Source: Candidatus Omnitrophota bacterium (GTDB lineage Bacteria > Omnitrophota > Gorgyraeia > Aquiviventales > Aquiviventaceae). From it: DNA of 12,580 nucleotides. The notes under the pieces are model-generated. The model searched no databases, was not told where the DNA came from, and saw nothing but the letters and a program-made list of their open reading frames with translations. The translations under genes were made by a program, and so were the position numbers. The stretch covers positions 1 to 12,580 of the forward strand of contig JACQRB010000061.1 of NCBI GenBank assembly GCA_016206685.1, written 5' to 3'. Shown here piece after piece: positions 12,458-12,580 of this stretch. Each line of letters opens with the position of its first letter. The stretch's first letter is position 1.

Positions 12458-12564
12458 CCCCCCACCTGCTGGGCTTCGCCGTCACCAGTCTGAGAAGCGA
12501 CCGAAGGCGAAGCGTCCCCGCCGTCGGCGGGGACGGCCTTCGGCCAACCAGCAGGTGGGGGGAT
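12456..12564. repeat. 109-bp palindromic element with 17-bp terminal inverted repeats (MITE-like)
   Basis: The arm ATCCCCCCACCTGCTGG (12456-12472) is repeated in perfect inverse at 12548-12564. Inside, CCGAAGGC (12501-12508) pairs with GCCTTCGG (12536-12543), and after a 4-nt bulge (GAAG, 12509-12512) CGTCCCCGCC (12513-12522) pairs with GGCGGGGACG (12526-12535) around a 3-nt loop, making an 18-bp stem. CTTCGCC (12474-12480) can alternatively pair with GGCGAAG (12506-12512). If the arms are counted as starting TCCCCCC, a 3-bp TCA flanks both sides (12454-12456, 12564-12566), as after transposition. No coding capacity is visible. The left arm carries the ATG and ribosome binding site of metG beta; the right arm is followed by GGTGGGGGGATCATG, a possible plus-strand start at 12566 that leaves the window. 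It could be a MITE, a REP-like element, or a divergent regulatory region. Confidence 0.7.
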
Positions 12565-12580
12565 CATGAAGGGCCGGCCG

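Noticed and set aside
1..12580. CRISPR array, insertion sequence transposase or phage module
   Set aside because: No regularly spaced repeats, no transposase, integrase or phage structural protein is encoded; the edge palindrome is the only mobile-like structure.

Overview
The window is a GC-rich, densely packed bacterial chromosome segment. All genes on the plus strand run from the left edge to about 11.1 kb. A minus-strand pair then meets them convergently and ends near 12.46 kb. An lpxD gene, an outer-membrane beta-barrel and several signal-peptide or lipoprotein genes show a diderm, LPS-type organism. The combination of a COG1449-type GH57 glycosidase, an alginate-export-like porin and a tandem pair of TIGR04073 (exosortase-associated) proteins suggests an uncultivated lineage such as Omnitrophota. 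Nitrospirota or deltaproteobacteria-like groups remain possible. This placement is inference from gene content, not from a phylogenetic marker.

Layout. (1) 1-65 is the 3' part of a tRNA-Met(CAT), followed within 28 nt by a DUF3332 lipoprotein gene, a Gph-like HAD phosphatase and a membrane-anchored SGNH-fold protein, all tightly spaced. (2) 2329-3976 is a self-contained unit: sigma70-type promoter, roughly 138-nt leader with repeats, alginate-export-like porin, strong intrinsic terminator. (3) 3980-6127 is a GH57 glycosidase whose start codon lies 3 nt after the terminator T-run. (4) 6160-7309 is inositol-3-phosphate synthase, with a consensus -10 only 10 nt before its ATG (probably leaderless) and short palindromes on both sides. 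(5) 7341-9715 is a compact cassette: CPBP intramembrane protease, two TIGR04073 paralogs, DUF3108 protein. (6) 9712-11125 holds lpxD with its own promoter and a translationally coupled Rieske ferredoxin. (7) On the minus strand are a stand-alone MetRS C-terminal tRNA-binding domain (12077-12457) and a membrane-anchored alpha/beta hydrolase (11185-12060). (8) At the right edge, 12456-12564, is a 109-bp element with perfect 17-bp terminal inverted repeats and a nested 18-bp stem.

How the genes may work together. Most products act in or build the cell envelope: lipoprotein, anchored SGNH protein, porin, TIGR04073 and DUF3108 proteins, LpxD. GH57 and inositol-phosphate synthase point to alpha-glucan turnover and use of glucose-6-phosphate, though they have separate expression signals. 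The least explained parts are the CPBP/TIGR04073/TIGR04073/DUF3108 cassette and the edge palindromic element. No transposase, CRISPR array or phage gene is visible.
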